From Hydrangea macrophylla (Eukaryota; Streptophyta; Magnoliopsida; Cornales; Hydrangeaceae), in assembly GCA_033977485.1 (NCBI GenBank), contig CM066989.1, positions 33,581,095 to 33,645,094 of the forward strand: DNA of 64,000 nucleotides, given 5' to 3'. A model generated the notes under the pieces. That model did not search any database and was not told the origin of the DNA. It saw only the letters and a list, made by a program, of their open reading frames with translations. Below are positions 20,823 through 32,300 of the stretch, piece after piece. Both the position numbers and the translations under genes were made by a program. The stretch's first letter is position 1. The number at the start of each line of letters is the position of its first letter.

Positions 20823-23470
20823 TCATTCATCTATTTTAATTGATTCCCAAAGAGATGGTACATAATGCTTTAAATATTTTCCATTTATCGGCCTTGCATG
20901 CATCTCGCCATCTAAATCCATTAACCGATATGCACCCCCTGTAATGACCGATATCACCTGGAATGGTCCTTCCCATTTAGCTGACCATTTTCCATATCGG
21001 GCATCTTTTTCTCCCAACGGCAATACAGCTTTCCAAACTAGGTCTCCTTCGCCAAACGACTTGTGTTTAACCCTCTTGTTGTGCGCCGGAGTAACTATGT
21101 TCTTCTGTGCCTTAATAAAATCCAATGCTTTAAAACGAACGTCATCAAGTTCTTCCAACTCGGCTATCATTGCCTTAGTGTAATTAGCTGATTTAAGGCC
21201 GAGTTGGAATGCTCGTCTTGTTGACCGGACGGTTACTTCCATTGGCAGCATTGCGTCATGACCATACGTAAGCATGAATGGAGTGATGTTTATGGATGCT
21301 CTTTTAGAAGTACGATATGCCCATAAAGCCTCCGATAATAGATCATGCCATACCCTTGGGTTGCCTTCCACCGTCTTCTCAATTATCGCCTTGATCGTTT
21401 TGTTTGACGATTCGGCTTGTCCGTTTCCTTGAGCAAAATACGGAGTTGAATTAAGTATTTTGATACCTCGGCTTTCAGCAAATGCCTTAACTTCATCCCC
21501 CGTGAAGACCGATCCTTGATCCGCTGTAATCGTTTTGGGAAGTCCGAATCGGTGAATTATATGTTCGTTAATGAATTTGATCACATATGCTTGATTCACC
21601 GATTTTGCTGGTACTGCCTCCACCCATTTGGTAAAGTAATCAGTGGCCACCACAATGAAACAGTGTTGGCCCGATGACGGTGGATATATCTTTCTAATTA
21701 GGTCCATGGCCCAACTGTGAAATGGCCATGGCCTTACAATCACCTGCATCTCGGTGGCTGGTACTCGCTGAATTGGCCTGTGTTTTTGGCATGCCTGGCA
21801 TCCTTTTGCGTAATCAATGCAATCTTTTAACATGCTTGGCCAATAGTAATTGTATCTCCTAAGGAGCCACTTCATTTTGTACCTGCCTGATGAGCTCTGC
21901 AAATGCCTTCGTGTATCTTGGCCATCACTTTCATTGCTTCGAGCTTGTCCAGGCATCTCAACAAAACCTCATCCTTAAAGCTCTTTTTAAACAGCTCTCC
22001 ATCAAGTAGGACATAATTGACCGAGGACAACTTTGTTTTCCTCTGGGCCTCTCTGCTTGGATATAAGAGGCATCTGATTATTGGGATTCTCCAGTCCTGA
22101 TCGTCCATGACTACCGAGAATGCTTTTTTTGCTATCTCTCGTTGTCTTACCGATGGTAATATTCTCCTTTGCACTCTAATCAACTTTTCACTATCGGTGA
22201 CTTCCAATTTAGTTCCTGACGCTACTTGTGCCAAATTATCGGCCTCGGAATTATAAGCTCGAGCAACATGCTGCACCCTGATATCGTCAAACTTACGCAA
22301 TAATTGGAGAGCGATTGAGTTGAAAGGTAACAATTCCCAACTCTTGCACCGATACTCACCACTGAGCTGATTTATAACAAGGTTTGAGTCGCCGATAATG
22401 TGAATTGCTGATATGTCTAGCTCTGCCATTATCTCAAGACCGATGATTAACGCTTCATACTCCGCTTGATTACTAGAACATTCAAATTCTAATTTGAATG
22501 AGAAAACGGTCTTTCTCTTTCTCGGCGATATTACAATTATCCCCTCCCCAGCTCCGTCAGCGTTTCTGGATCCGTCAAATATTAACGTCCATGGGGTCAA
22601 TGAGATTGTTGACAACAGAGTAGAATCAATAGCTTCATTTAATTCGGGGCTGACATCCAAACAAGGATGATCGGCCAAGAAATCAGCAAGGGCTTGGCCT
22701 TTTACCGATCTCTGTGGAACGTATTGGAATGTGAACTCCATCATAGCCAGAGTCCACTTCCCTACACGCCCACGCATTATCGGTCTAGACATCATGTATT
22801 TGATGACATCAGTTTGACAGATCAAGTAAACTAATGCAGGGAGTATATATACTCTTAATTTTTGTGAAGCAAAGTACAAGGCTAAACATAATTTCTCTAT
22901 CGGCGTATATCTACGCTCGACATGAGTAAGAACTCTACTAAGATAGTACACTGCCTATTCCTTTCCCCACTCGTTATCCTGTGCCAGTATACAAGCTATT
23001 GATTTGTCTGAGGCCGATAGATACAGCTTTAACGGCCTCTTCTTTCTCGGAGGCATGATAACTGGTGGTTCCGATAGATATCGCTTGATGGCCTCGAATG
23101 CTTGCTGATGCTGAGCCTCCAACCTGAATTCTTCTTTGGCCTTTAGTTTGAGTAAAGGGGACCAAACATGTATCCGCCCCGCGCAGTTCGAGATGAACCT
23201 TCGTAAAAAGTTGATCTGCCCGAGGAGCCTCTGTAGCTCCTTTTTGTTCTGTGGGGCCTCCGCTGATTGAATAGGTCGAACTTTGTTTTTGTCGATCTCA
23301 ATCCCCCTTTGGTGTACTAGAAACCCGAGGAAGTTTCCTGCCGATACTCCAAAGGCACACTTCAACGGATTCATTTTCAGCCCATGGATTCTCATTCTTT
23401 CAAAGGATCACCTCAAATCGGCCAAATGCTTCGCTTGCGTGGCCGATTTTACAACAACATCATCGATGTA
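20823..23470 (-). pseudogene. pol: Tat-lineage pol: RT C-terminus, RNase H, second RNase H, integrase
   Basis: The minus strand begins exactly in the RT catalytic motif YIDDVVVKS at 23470. It continues through the RT thumb (GLKMNPLKCAFGV), the first RNase H region, and a second RNase H-like domain (FDGSRNADGAG, then QAEYEALIIGLE, GDSNLVINQ, and EADNLAQ), the arrangement known from Tat elements. The integrase follows, with zinc-finger residues C..C in GCQACQKH, catalytic D in SWAMDL, D in TADQGSVF, and E in GNGQAESSNK. No chromodomain is seen, and the end is PSLWESIKIDE. Lesions are TGA near 23405, TAG in place of a Gln codon near 22952, and a frameshift near 21880. Everything upstream (gag, protease, RT fingers and palm) is missing, replaced by copy B of the antisense ORF. 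Confidence 0.85.
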
Positions 23471-26052
23471 TACTGATACTGCGCCGGCGGTGAAAACAAA
23501 TGCCACCGCCGTTAAGCAAGCCCTCGAGACTATTCCTGGGCTAATCAACCCTCAGGTATTGACTCCTCTTCCTCCAACTTCTTCAATAGGCCTTGGTCCT
23601 TCTTTTGATTCATTTCCTCCATCTTCTTTAGATTCCTACTTCCCTCTGGTTGTAGAAGACAAGGAACTACTCTATCAATCCCCTGACTTTGATTGGGGCT
23701 CCCAGTATGCCCCTTCAAACCCCTTGCGAAATTGGCCTATTCCTTCTCCTGACTGGATCTTCTGGGTAGACTGATTGGCGTAGGTGAAAAAGGACCTATG
23801 GAAGGCCCTTGACATCTATGATGCCATTATGCTTAGCCGAGAGAGATTTTACCTTGATAAGCCTCTCTTCTTTTCTTCTCTCTTCTTCTGGTCGACCTCG
23901 GCCAACGCTTTCTTCTTCCGTTGCGACCTTATGAGCCCAACGATCCAATACGTTTGTTTCCTCACTGGTCTTCCAGCCCATAGTGAGGAAGTTACTCCTA
24001 ACCTTTCACCCGCACTTGAGTTCGAATACCCTAGGACCCCATCGGGCAAGGGTTCTCGTGTTATTACTGGCTTTGGTCCTTTCATCTCGGCCTATATAGA
24101 ACAAGGGGAGGTCACTGATCGAGAACATGTTGCCTTCTTGATCTATTGGCTGAACCGATTTATCTTTTGCTCGGCCTCATACGGCATAACCAAAGAGTAC
24201 ACCCACATCACCCTTGCTCTTGCCTCAGGCACAAAACTTGCACTTGCTCCTCTTATTCTTTCCCACCTATACCGTGGTATTCTTGAATTCATTTTTTCTG
24301 ATTTCAAAAATCTGGGAGGAGCCCTTTGGCTCCTCCAATGTTGGCTGCAATCCTACTTCCCCGAGAAATGTTTAGTTGATACCTTCGACCCCGCTACTCT
24401 TCCCAAGGACTCTTCTGCATTCGCCTTTCATTTTACTGGATTCGGTCCGAAGGCCCTTTCTTTTGATCATCTCTTTTCTTTCTTTTACGAACTCATAGGG
24501 AATCGATCGCCCCAACAATTTCTCCCCTTCCACCCTCGTCTTCGGTGCCCGAGTTGGCTTCTTTATGGTCCGGGTCAAGCTCCTGAGGCCGAGCAAGAAG
24601 ATCATCAGGAAATCTGGGCCAGCTTTTTAGTTGGCCGAGATCTCTTGTACAGTCCTGTCTTACCCCAACACAACAACAAATGTGGGGTGGAGTACTATAA
24701 TGCCCCCGCTTTAGCCCGACAATTCGGGCTAAGATAACTAATCCCCATTCCTCCATTCCGAACATTCAACCGTTCAATGGCAGGGCGATCTCTTTTTTCT
24801 GACCTGGCCAAGGTCGAGAAGTGCCATTCCTTCAGTAGATCGGCCCGAGCGGGATTGGAGTTTTTCCCTTTTGAAGAGCTTCCTTCAACATTCACCGAGT
24901 TTGAAACTTGGTGGTCCAAAGTTCTATCGGGTTTACGTTCTAAGCCTTTTTTTCTATACTTGCACGTATTTCTCCACCTGTCGCCGAGAAACCCTCTCGT
25001 ACCACTAACCCCTCAATGGTTCAGGTTGCAGGTCAGAAGAGGAAAGTTGCTACCTCCAAAGGTAAAACTCCATATCAAGCCATTCTTGCTTTCGAAAAGT
25101 TCTTTAGATTCAAATTTGACCCCAGACATCCCAAGATCATGTGGTCCGATATGAAGTGGCATTTGAGGGCGCTGGAGCAGGAACACAAGGAGAAAATAGC
25201 AAGGGCATACAGAAAGTACCTTCAGACGGTTGACTACTCATCCGTCATGTCCTTCGAGCAGTTCCTCAAGCCCTTTGAAATTCGTCCACCTCCCTTGCCC
25301 GAGGCCGATTTTGCAATTGCCATTCCGATGGTGGATAAGCAGGCATCGTCAACGATGGAACCTTGGGAGAGAGTTACTTATACCGGACGGCATGATCTCG
25401 GCGCGGTCGATCATTCATCGGCCATACGGGTTGTAGAAACTGGAGCACCAGTTTTAGGTATTATTTCCTTTTGTTTCAATAAGCCTTCCCTTTCTCTAAC
25501 TGATTTTATCTCTATTCTTGTTCAGAGGCTCTTCCTAGAGAGAATCCATCTGGCGCGACCGATATCGAGTCGGATGAGGATATCCCACTCTCAACTCGTC
25601 AACGTCGTAACGTTGCCATGGCCACCGTCAAATCGGCCAAGGTATCAAATTTCCCGTATTTGCTTTGCTATCAGATATGTAAAATTTTGAGGCTGACCTA
25701 TACTTGTTTTGATATTAGGGGGCTGGCGGTGCTGCTGCCAAGAAGACTGGCCAGGTGACGATGAAGCCTCCAACTTCTCGGGCAAAGATGCCCCCACCTC
25801 CAAAGTCACCCTTGAAACCTCCAACTTCAACATCCCCCCCAGCTGCACCAGCGGAGACAGCCCCTCAGATGACCTATGATCAACTGATGGGTGAGCTCCA
25901 ACGATTAAGAGGACTAGACGAGGCCAGGCAGGCCATCCTTCGTGGTGCGGTCGAGGTATTGTCACCTGCCACTGATAGCACCGGTGCTGGTGACACCTTG
26001 GGAACTACTGAGGATGAGAGACCCTCTGGATCAGATCGCAATGATCCCATCG
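23471..26052 (+). pseudogene. Plant-mobile-domain antisense ORF, truncated copy B
   Basis: Starts abruptly at the base corresponding to 17179 of copy A and ends at DRNDPIE, corresponding to about 19763. Both ends are truncated: promoter, ATG and coiled-coil C-terminus are absent. It keeps tryptophan and glutamine codons that are stops in copy A, and the intact AG acceptor of intron 2 (GATATTAG, 25711-25718). It has its own stops: TGA at about 23773, TAG shortly after, and TAA near 24736 where copy A has CAA. The PMD core is readable (FLTGLP, then EHVAFLIYWLNRFIFCSAS, ALASGTKLALAPLILSHLYR, GGALWLLQCWLQSYF). It lies in the same orientation as copy A but at the opposite end of pol. This suggests a deletion between two tandem elements. 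Confidence 0.7.
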
Positions 26053-26849
26053 AAGAGAACTAATACGAACAAAATCAATCATTGATCATTATAGCTCTCA
26101 TACGCAAAAGAGATCTCATACTCAAGATTCAACAAATTAAGTCCTTCAAGAACATACATACAAGCCCTCATATATATATATATATAAGTATATAGTGTAC
26201 CTCTGGGTTGATGTGTTACAACTTACAACATACATCTTGGGTTCTTCTTCTTTCGTTATTTTGATCGAAAACACCACTCTTTCTCTGTGTTTCTGGTCGT
26301 TACCCCACCGCTCTCTTAGTCTCTGCAACGCTCTCTCGTTTTAGACACACTAGACACAATTTTTGGGACACAACCAAATTAAGAGATGTGTCTATCTCTC
26401 TATCTCTCCTGTGTCAGTGTGTGGAGATGCATTGACATCACAGGAGAAAATAAACATATCTTTACAATTGTGTCCCAAAAATTTTGTGTTTTGCTTTTAA
26501 GTCATTCATTTCCCTTTTTAAGTCATTCTTCAACGGTCATACAATACGATCCAACGGCTACCAAGGGATTGAGTTGGTTCCAAGACATTTGTGTTTTTAA
26601 TAACCTTAAAAAGTCTCGAGTAATCCATCAAAAAAAAAAAAGTCTCGAGTAAGACAATGTTTGCGGCAGCTTTAGCTTTTGCAATTGCAATTAATCTTGT
26701 CATAATAGATTTTGATCGGAATAGATTATGAGCTTTGTGGTGTTTGGATAATATATTGTAAAAGTGGATATACTGGCAGAATATATTATGTACTTAAGTA
26801 TTTGGTTACATATTGTTTGCACCACAAAATAATATTAAAAGTGGGGTCC
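26053..26849. other. No gene; spacer with one MITE
   Basis: AT-rich, with (TA)n at about 26171-26188. Contains the third GACACA-family MITE at 26353-26490. No coding potential was recognised. Confidence 0.4.
26353..26490. mobile_element. MITE, GACACA family copy 3 (hairpin)
   Basis: Termini ACACAATTTTTGGGACACAA and the matching complement at the right (TTGTGTCCCAAAAATTTTGT). The core TGTGTCTATCTCTCTATCTC, CCTGTGTCAGTGTG, then TTGACATCACAGGAGA is shared with the copies at 3845 and 5374. Confidence 0.65.
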
Positions 26850-27487
26850 ACCAAATTTGAGAAAGAACAATACTTGAAATGTGTACAAAGGCAGACTGAT
26901 GGGAAAGTAGGCTGATTCAACATAATAGTGCCATAATCAAGGACGCAAGCCACATCACTGGCAGAACAGTTATTAGCGGTTATATGTTGAGTTAAATGAA
27001 TGATACGTGTGATACAAAGCGGTAACAAGCGTGGTCATGAATGAAGCCTATTATTCTGAGATCATGGAGATAGTGGGCGGTTTCTCAGCACAGGGGCAGC
27101 AGTTACCATCACTGTTACCTATTTAAAGTAACGAAGAAACAAGGAGAAGGGATCCCATAGATCAAGAGCAGTACTTAGCATTTTTCTTTACTTTCTGTCA
27201 TGTATTTCCTTTATCTTTAATTGCCAGTTTATTTAGGAGTACCCTTGTAATTAGGCGTCGGTTAGAAGGCGAGATCATCACTTCTAATTGTACTTTGTTC
27301 TGTGAATGGTTCAATGGAAGTCATGCTCTGTTTTCCTTTAAACTAGTCTTAGTTTTCTTCACATCCCAAGTCCTTGATCTTTGGTTAAGGCAATCTGAAC
27401 CTATATAGAAAAATCTCGTTCCTTTGTTTCTCTACTCGTCTGATTCGTCAAATTGTTCACTTCAAAGGACATTTGTCTGGCACGCCC
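26850..27487 (+). repeat. Putative LTR remnant followed by a PBS-like site
   Basis: Contains a TATA-like CTATTTAAAG near 27118 and a 3' part typical of plant LTR U5 regions. It ends AAAGGACA at 27471, followed by TGGCACGCCC at 27478-27487. The same decamer flanks the LTR at 15573. The 5' boundary was not found. It may be the 5' LTR of the plus-strand gypsy gag at 28560, about 1 kb downstream, but that link is inferred. Confidence 0.35.
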
Positions 27488-28559
27488 TCACTTTAACACT
27501 CGCATAATATTCTGCCATACACATATATACAAAAGTTATTTTGAATGTCCAAAAAATAATTGTGTCCTTGGTCAATATTAGTTTTTTTATTTTTTTGGTG
27601 AAAACTTGGCCTGTAATTACTATTTCAGTAGTATTGAATACATGGTTAATTTAGTTTGTTAGTACATATTTTTCATTTGAAAATAAAAATTAATTAAATA
27701 AATAATAATTTGAGGAAATGTATTAAATAAATAGTTATATTGATGTATAAATACATAAAAAGTGGTTGTCATTTTTTTTTGACAAACTTGCAGATTTGGC
27801 TTTTTGCCAAAAAAAAAAAAATTCAGCTTCCTAATGAATGATACCTAGCGATTTCAGAATTTGAGAAGGGTATTCAAGGTATTTAAAATAAAAAAAGGGG
27901 TTATTTTGTGAATAGAATGAAAAATAAAAGGTGGAGATTTGTCCCTAGTGCTAGGTATACATGAAATTACTCCAAAAGTGCAGGGGTACAAGAGTACTTT
28001 ATGTGGTTGAGTCAATCCACCAGTTCTGACCAAAATCTGAGTTCGGCCAGCTTTCCAAAATAGCGTTCCAAATCAATTTTTGCCAATTATTTTTGCGCTT
28101 GCTTTAGCTTTTGCAATTCCAAATAGTCTAACTTCGCAATTAACTTTATAAATAGCTTTTTGAGGGCCAATCGGGTTGCACAAACAGGCTCCAAGTAGGT
28201 TTTAGTAAAATCAATAGTGATAAAGTCGGTGTTAGTAGAGCCGACATTAGGATTAATGTCCGGGTATTGATAAAACCGCCATTAAATGAAGCAAATTTAA
28301 TTTTTTTGAGAACATATTTTTCAGAAAGTAAAAAATAAAAATAAAAAAGTGGTAAAAATTATATTTGCTTTGAAGTCGATTCTACTAAGGACGACACTAA
28401 AGTCGGTCTTAGTAAACATGACTTTTATTTAAAGTCGGTTAAATTTCAAACTCTTCTTTCTCTACTCTTCTCAGTTGCCCTAATCTCTGTCTCTCTCAAG
28501 TACTCTCTAGTTGACCATCCAAACCTCACCGATGATGACGCTGATGCCACTACATAGGA
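27488..28559. other. No gene; AT-rich, with GTCGGT repeats
   Basis: At 28215-28440 the motif AAGTCGGTGTTAGTAGAGCC and variants (GTCGGTCTTAGTAAAC, CTACTAAGGACGACA) recur in both orientations. This is reminiscent of CACTA subterminal repeats or a MITE. No terminal sequence or ORF supports a firm call. Confidence 0.35.
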
Positions 28560-29697
28560 GTAGGAACAGGTGCGGAAGAAAATGCTGAAGGGGAGGTTCA
28601 TGGTACTACTAGTGATCAGTCTCATACTGGCAGTCATGAGTCGCTCCAACAACAGCCTGAAAATGTTGAGGCCGCCACAAGTGGGCCAGACCAATAGGTT
28701 CTGAAAGAATGTGCATCAGCAATGCATTTCAATTTGAACAGTGCGCTGCATGACTGGTTACAAGCCAATTCACAACATATTGCTCCCACCCACATATTGC
28801 TGTTTTTTCAATGGGAGGGCCCTCAACCCAGCCATTACTGTCAAACACAGGTCTACCTGTCCAAACAGGACTCACATGGCAAGTTCGTCCCAAGCACAGA
28901 CTTATCAGACTGGGGGGTGTTATCAGCCAACAGGGCAGATTGGGGGGCAACAACAGTCGGCAGTACAGACTGGGGGGCAACCTAGGTCACCATTGGGATA
29001 CATTGGAGGGTACCATCAACCGATAGCACCACTTGGAGTCCAATTTCAGCAACCTGTGGTACACAATGGAGTACCTGATGTTTCAATCCATCAGCCTACT
29101 GGAAATGAAGTACGTAATCCTTGTCACCCTGATATTCAGGGCCATATTCCTGTGGGCATAAATAGGGATAAGATGATATATGTAATCAAAGAATAGGTAC
29201 ATGGGCAAGTCAGGGAGCAAGTCAATGACCAGTTGAGAACACAGTTTGGGGGAGTGTTTAGGGCCCCCATACGCCCACTATACCAGAAATCATATCAAGA
29301 CTTTATTGATAGGATGTTTGAGTTCCCTAGATACTTTAGAATACTTGAATTCACTTCGTTCTCTGGTGGGGATAGACAAACTACTTTAGAGCACATTGCT
29401 CGTTTAACGGCATAATGTGGTGAGGCCTCATATAATGATATGTTAAAATTGAGGTTGTTTGCCAATTCACTTACTGGACCTGCCTTTACTTGGTATGTGA
29501 ACCTCCCTACAGGTTGTGTCCAAACTTAGCAGGATATGGAACGAATCTTCCATAGTCAGTTTTACCAGACTGACCCAGATGTGAATATTGCTGATTTAGC
29601 TAGACTAAAACAAAATGCAGGAGAGAATGTAGAAACATTTATCACCAAGTTTAAATCTGCACAGAATAGGTGTAAGGCTAGGTTAGCAGAGGAAGAA
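28560..29697 (+). pseudogene. gag: Ty3/gypsy gag remnant
   Basis: Weakly coding, Gln/Gly-rich N-terminal part, with stops and a frame change. Then FGGVFRAPIRPLYQKSYQDF, followed by the Retrotrans_gag core: LKLRLFANSLTGPAFTWYVN, then the QDMERIFHSQFY motif and GENVETFITKFKSAQNRC. In-frame stops are at about 29194, 29413 and 29527 (TAG where Trp is expected before QDMERIF). No zinc knuckle, protease or RT follows. At about 29697 the sequence switches to the copia element on the other strand. The gag would form the particle shell. Confidence 0.75.
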
Positions 29698-31345
29698 CCA
29701 TTTTTAAATCACATACATCAGTGTGGATTAATTCCAATGGTTCAGTGCTTCTTTCAACTGATTGAAACGAAGTCTTTGTTAATTTTGCTTCAACACAAGT
29801 TTCACATTTCTGACTTGCGTCAATATGGAAGTTTGGTATGTGGTCTAATTTAATTAATCTTCGCAAAGAATTAAAATTAACATGTCCTAGTCTACCATGC
29901 CACAAATTGGAAGACTCAAGCAAGTAAACAAAAGAGGTACTGATTTTATTAATTTTTGGGAATACAGTTGCTACATTAAGTTTGAACATCCCATTACACA
30001 TATACCCCTTCTCCACATACATTCCCGCTTTGGTCAGCACCACCTTGTCTGATTCAAAGACCATTCGGAAGCCATGCTTGCTTGGGAGAGATCCAGATAC
30101 CAAATTCTTGCAAATTTTCGGTACATAAAGGACATTGTTGAGAGTCGGCTCCTTTCCTGAAGTCATCTTCAGAATTATTTTCCCTTGGCCTTCAACATCC
30201 GAGGAAGCAGAATTTTCCATATACATCTTCTCACCACTTGTAATTGGTTTGAAGGAAGTGAACATAGCTTTGTCGAAGCATATGTGGCGAGTAGCACCAG
30301 TGTCCATTCACCACTCCCTTGGGTTTGAATCCACCAAGTTCACTTCAGAGACCAGAGCAGACAGATTAATGTTAGAGACATCCCTTGAGATAGAATCTAA
30401 CTCCGTCATATTAGCCTGATTATTCTTGACTTTCTTTTGTGGCAGACGACACTCAGAAGCACGATGTCCAGTTTTGCCACAGTTATAGCACTTTCCTTGA
30501 AACTGTAATTTAGGCTTCCTGGCGATACCACCTTTTGGCCCCATTTTGTAGCCTTTGCCAGAAAAGGATTTCTTTTTCACGCTTGAACTTTGACCATGCT
30601 CAACCACATTAGCCTTGGCCACAATATTCCCCAATTTCTTGTGAGCCCCTTTGTTGTCTTCTTCAATTCGAAGCCTGACGATGAGATCTTCAATCTTCAT
30701 CTCCTTTTGCTTGTGCTTTAAATAGTTCTTGAAGTCCTTCCAAGCAGGGGGTAGCTTTTCAATTATAGCAGCAACTTGAAAAGTTTCGCTCAAGATCATC
30801 CCTTCAGCATGGATTTCATGCAAGATCACTTGCAGCTCTTGAACTTGACTGATCACAGTCTTCGAGTCCACTATTTTATAGTCGAGGAATCTCCCAACCA
30901 CAAACTTCTTGGACCCAGCATCCTCAGTTTTGTATTTTCAGTCTAAGGACTCCCACAGTTCCTTAGTAGTGGTCTTGACACTATACACACTATAGAGTGT
31001 ATCGTGCAAGCCATTCAGAACATAATTTCTGCACAGAAAATCCGAGTGCTTCCAAGCATCAATAGCTAGCACAACCTCTCGATCTTGTTCGTTATCATTA
31101 GGAACATAAGTATCTTCCTTCAAGAACCTTGCAATGTTCAAGGTAGTAAGATAGAGCAGCATCTTTTGCTGCCATCTCTTGAAATCCACACCATTAAATT
31201 TTTTGGGTTTCTCCCCGTGGTTCACAGGAACCGTTTGGATTGAGGGAACCTTCATAGGGATCGAACCAATCACCAAGGTGTTAGAGCCAGTAGTATCGTT
31301 GGTAGCAGTAGGATTCGCAGCAGGGTTCACAGTCTCATTTGCCAT
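29697..31345 (-). pseudogene. gag-pol: Ty1/copia gag-protease with start of integrase, truncated
   Basis: The minus strand starts MANETVNPAANPTATNDTTG at 31345. It carries the copia gag (GEKPKKFNGVDFKRWQQKML, KELWESLD, then [15 protein letters not shown]), a zinc knuckle [14 protein letters not shown], the protease motif MDTGATRHI, a GAG-pre-integrase region (LWHGRLGHVN, then CETCVEAKLTK) and the very start of the integrase core (LELIHTDVCDLKM). It is cut at about 29697 and joined to the gypsy gag, so the integrase core, RT and RNase H are missing. Two stops interrupt it: TGA after WESLD near 30940, and TGA for the second Trp before MDTGA near 30310. Confidence 0.85.
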
Positions 31346-32300
31346 TTCTGAAAATATTATCAAAGGAGAAAAGAAATTAAATCTAATATATTTCTTTTCC
31401 TCCCCTCTATTTTTTTTAACAGTGGCAGAATTTGTTTTCAAAGAATTATTAGGAAAACGAGAGGGAATTTTAAGATTCTGCTAGCTAGATTCAAAGCAAA
31501 ACGTGATTCTGCGCACTTTTTGTCTAATGGTATTTTCCCTGATTCTGCACCGTTTGGGCAGAAACTGAGAATTACAGTAGCAGTTTTGGTATTCCTCAAA
31601 CCAAACTGTTTTTCAAAAGTAATTCTATTTTTCCAAACCCGAATCTGTTTTTGTTTTAAAAAAAAACGAATTTCTTTTTTTTTTATATATATATATCAAT
31701 AAGTATATAATCTGTTTTAAGATTGTTAGAAAATTTTATTGATATAATCGAAAATAAGCAGAAACAGATTCTGGATTACAATTTATGAAAACAGGAAACA
31801 AAAATAGAAACTGCCTACAGGAAAAATTACAGTGACTAAAAGAAAGCAGAAACTGAAAATTGATCAAACCGAGACTTGTGAAATTTCACAGTTTCCTTAA
31901 AACAGATTCGCCGCCTCACCAGAAGTGCTCGAGGATCTTCGGCTCTGTCTCCCAGGATGCAGCGGTAGCTAACAGTCGACAAGCACGGTGTGCAACTGAT
32001 CCGGCGAACCAACTATGTCTGTGACTCTCTCTCTGGAAATTGAAATTGACGAACTAGAAGGAGGAACTCTTAAAGAACAGTCTGTGTAAAACTATGTATC
32101 TACTGAGGGAGAGATATACATGTATATAGGGATTAGTTGGACGAATTTACTCTGTGAAATAAATCACAGAGTCTTTTCAATTTCTGTAACCCTTCAGACA
32201 TTGCAAGATTTCTGCAATGCAAAACATGTGCAGAAATTCCAAAGGTCTGTCAATACAGAATTTGCAAAAAATCAAAACTTGAGGGGCCTTAGGTCATCCC
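31346..32300 (-). repeat. Putative leader and 5' LTR region of the copia remnant
   Basis: Non-coding sequence upstream of the copia gag. On the minus strand a TATA-like CTATATACATGTATA (about 32117-32131) is followed by a leader of about 750 bases to the gag ATG. No canonical TGGTATCAGAGC primer site and no clear TG...CA borders were found, so the LTR limits are unknown. Confidence 0.3.

Noticed and set aside
20823..21183. Plus-strand ORF at 20944-21183 within the Tat-1 integrase
   Set aside because: Shadow of the minus-strand integrase, which has the catalytic triad.
28446..28694. 82-codon minus-strand ORF
   Set aside because: The opposite strand reads as the weak N-terminal extension of gypsy gag; the ORF has no motif.
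30135..30419. 94-codon plus-strand ORF
   Set aside because: Shadow of the copia gag-protease on the minus strand.
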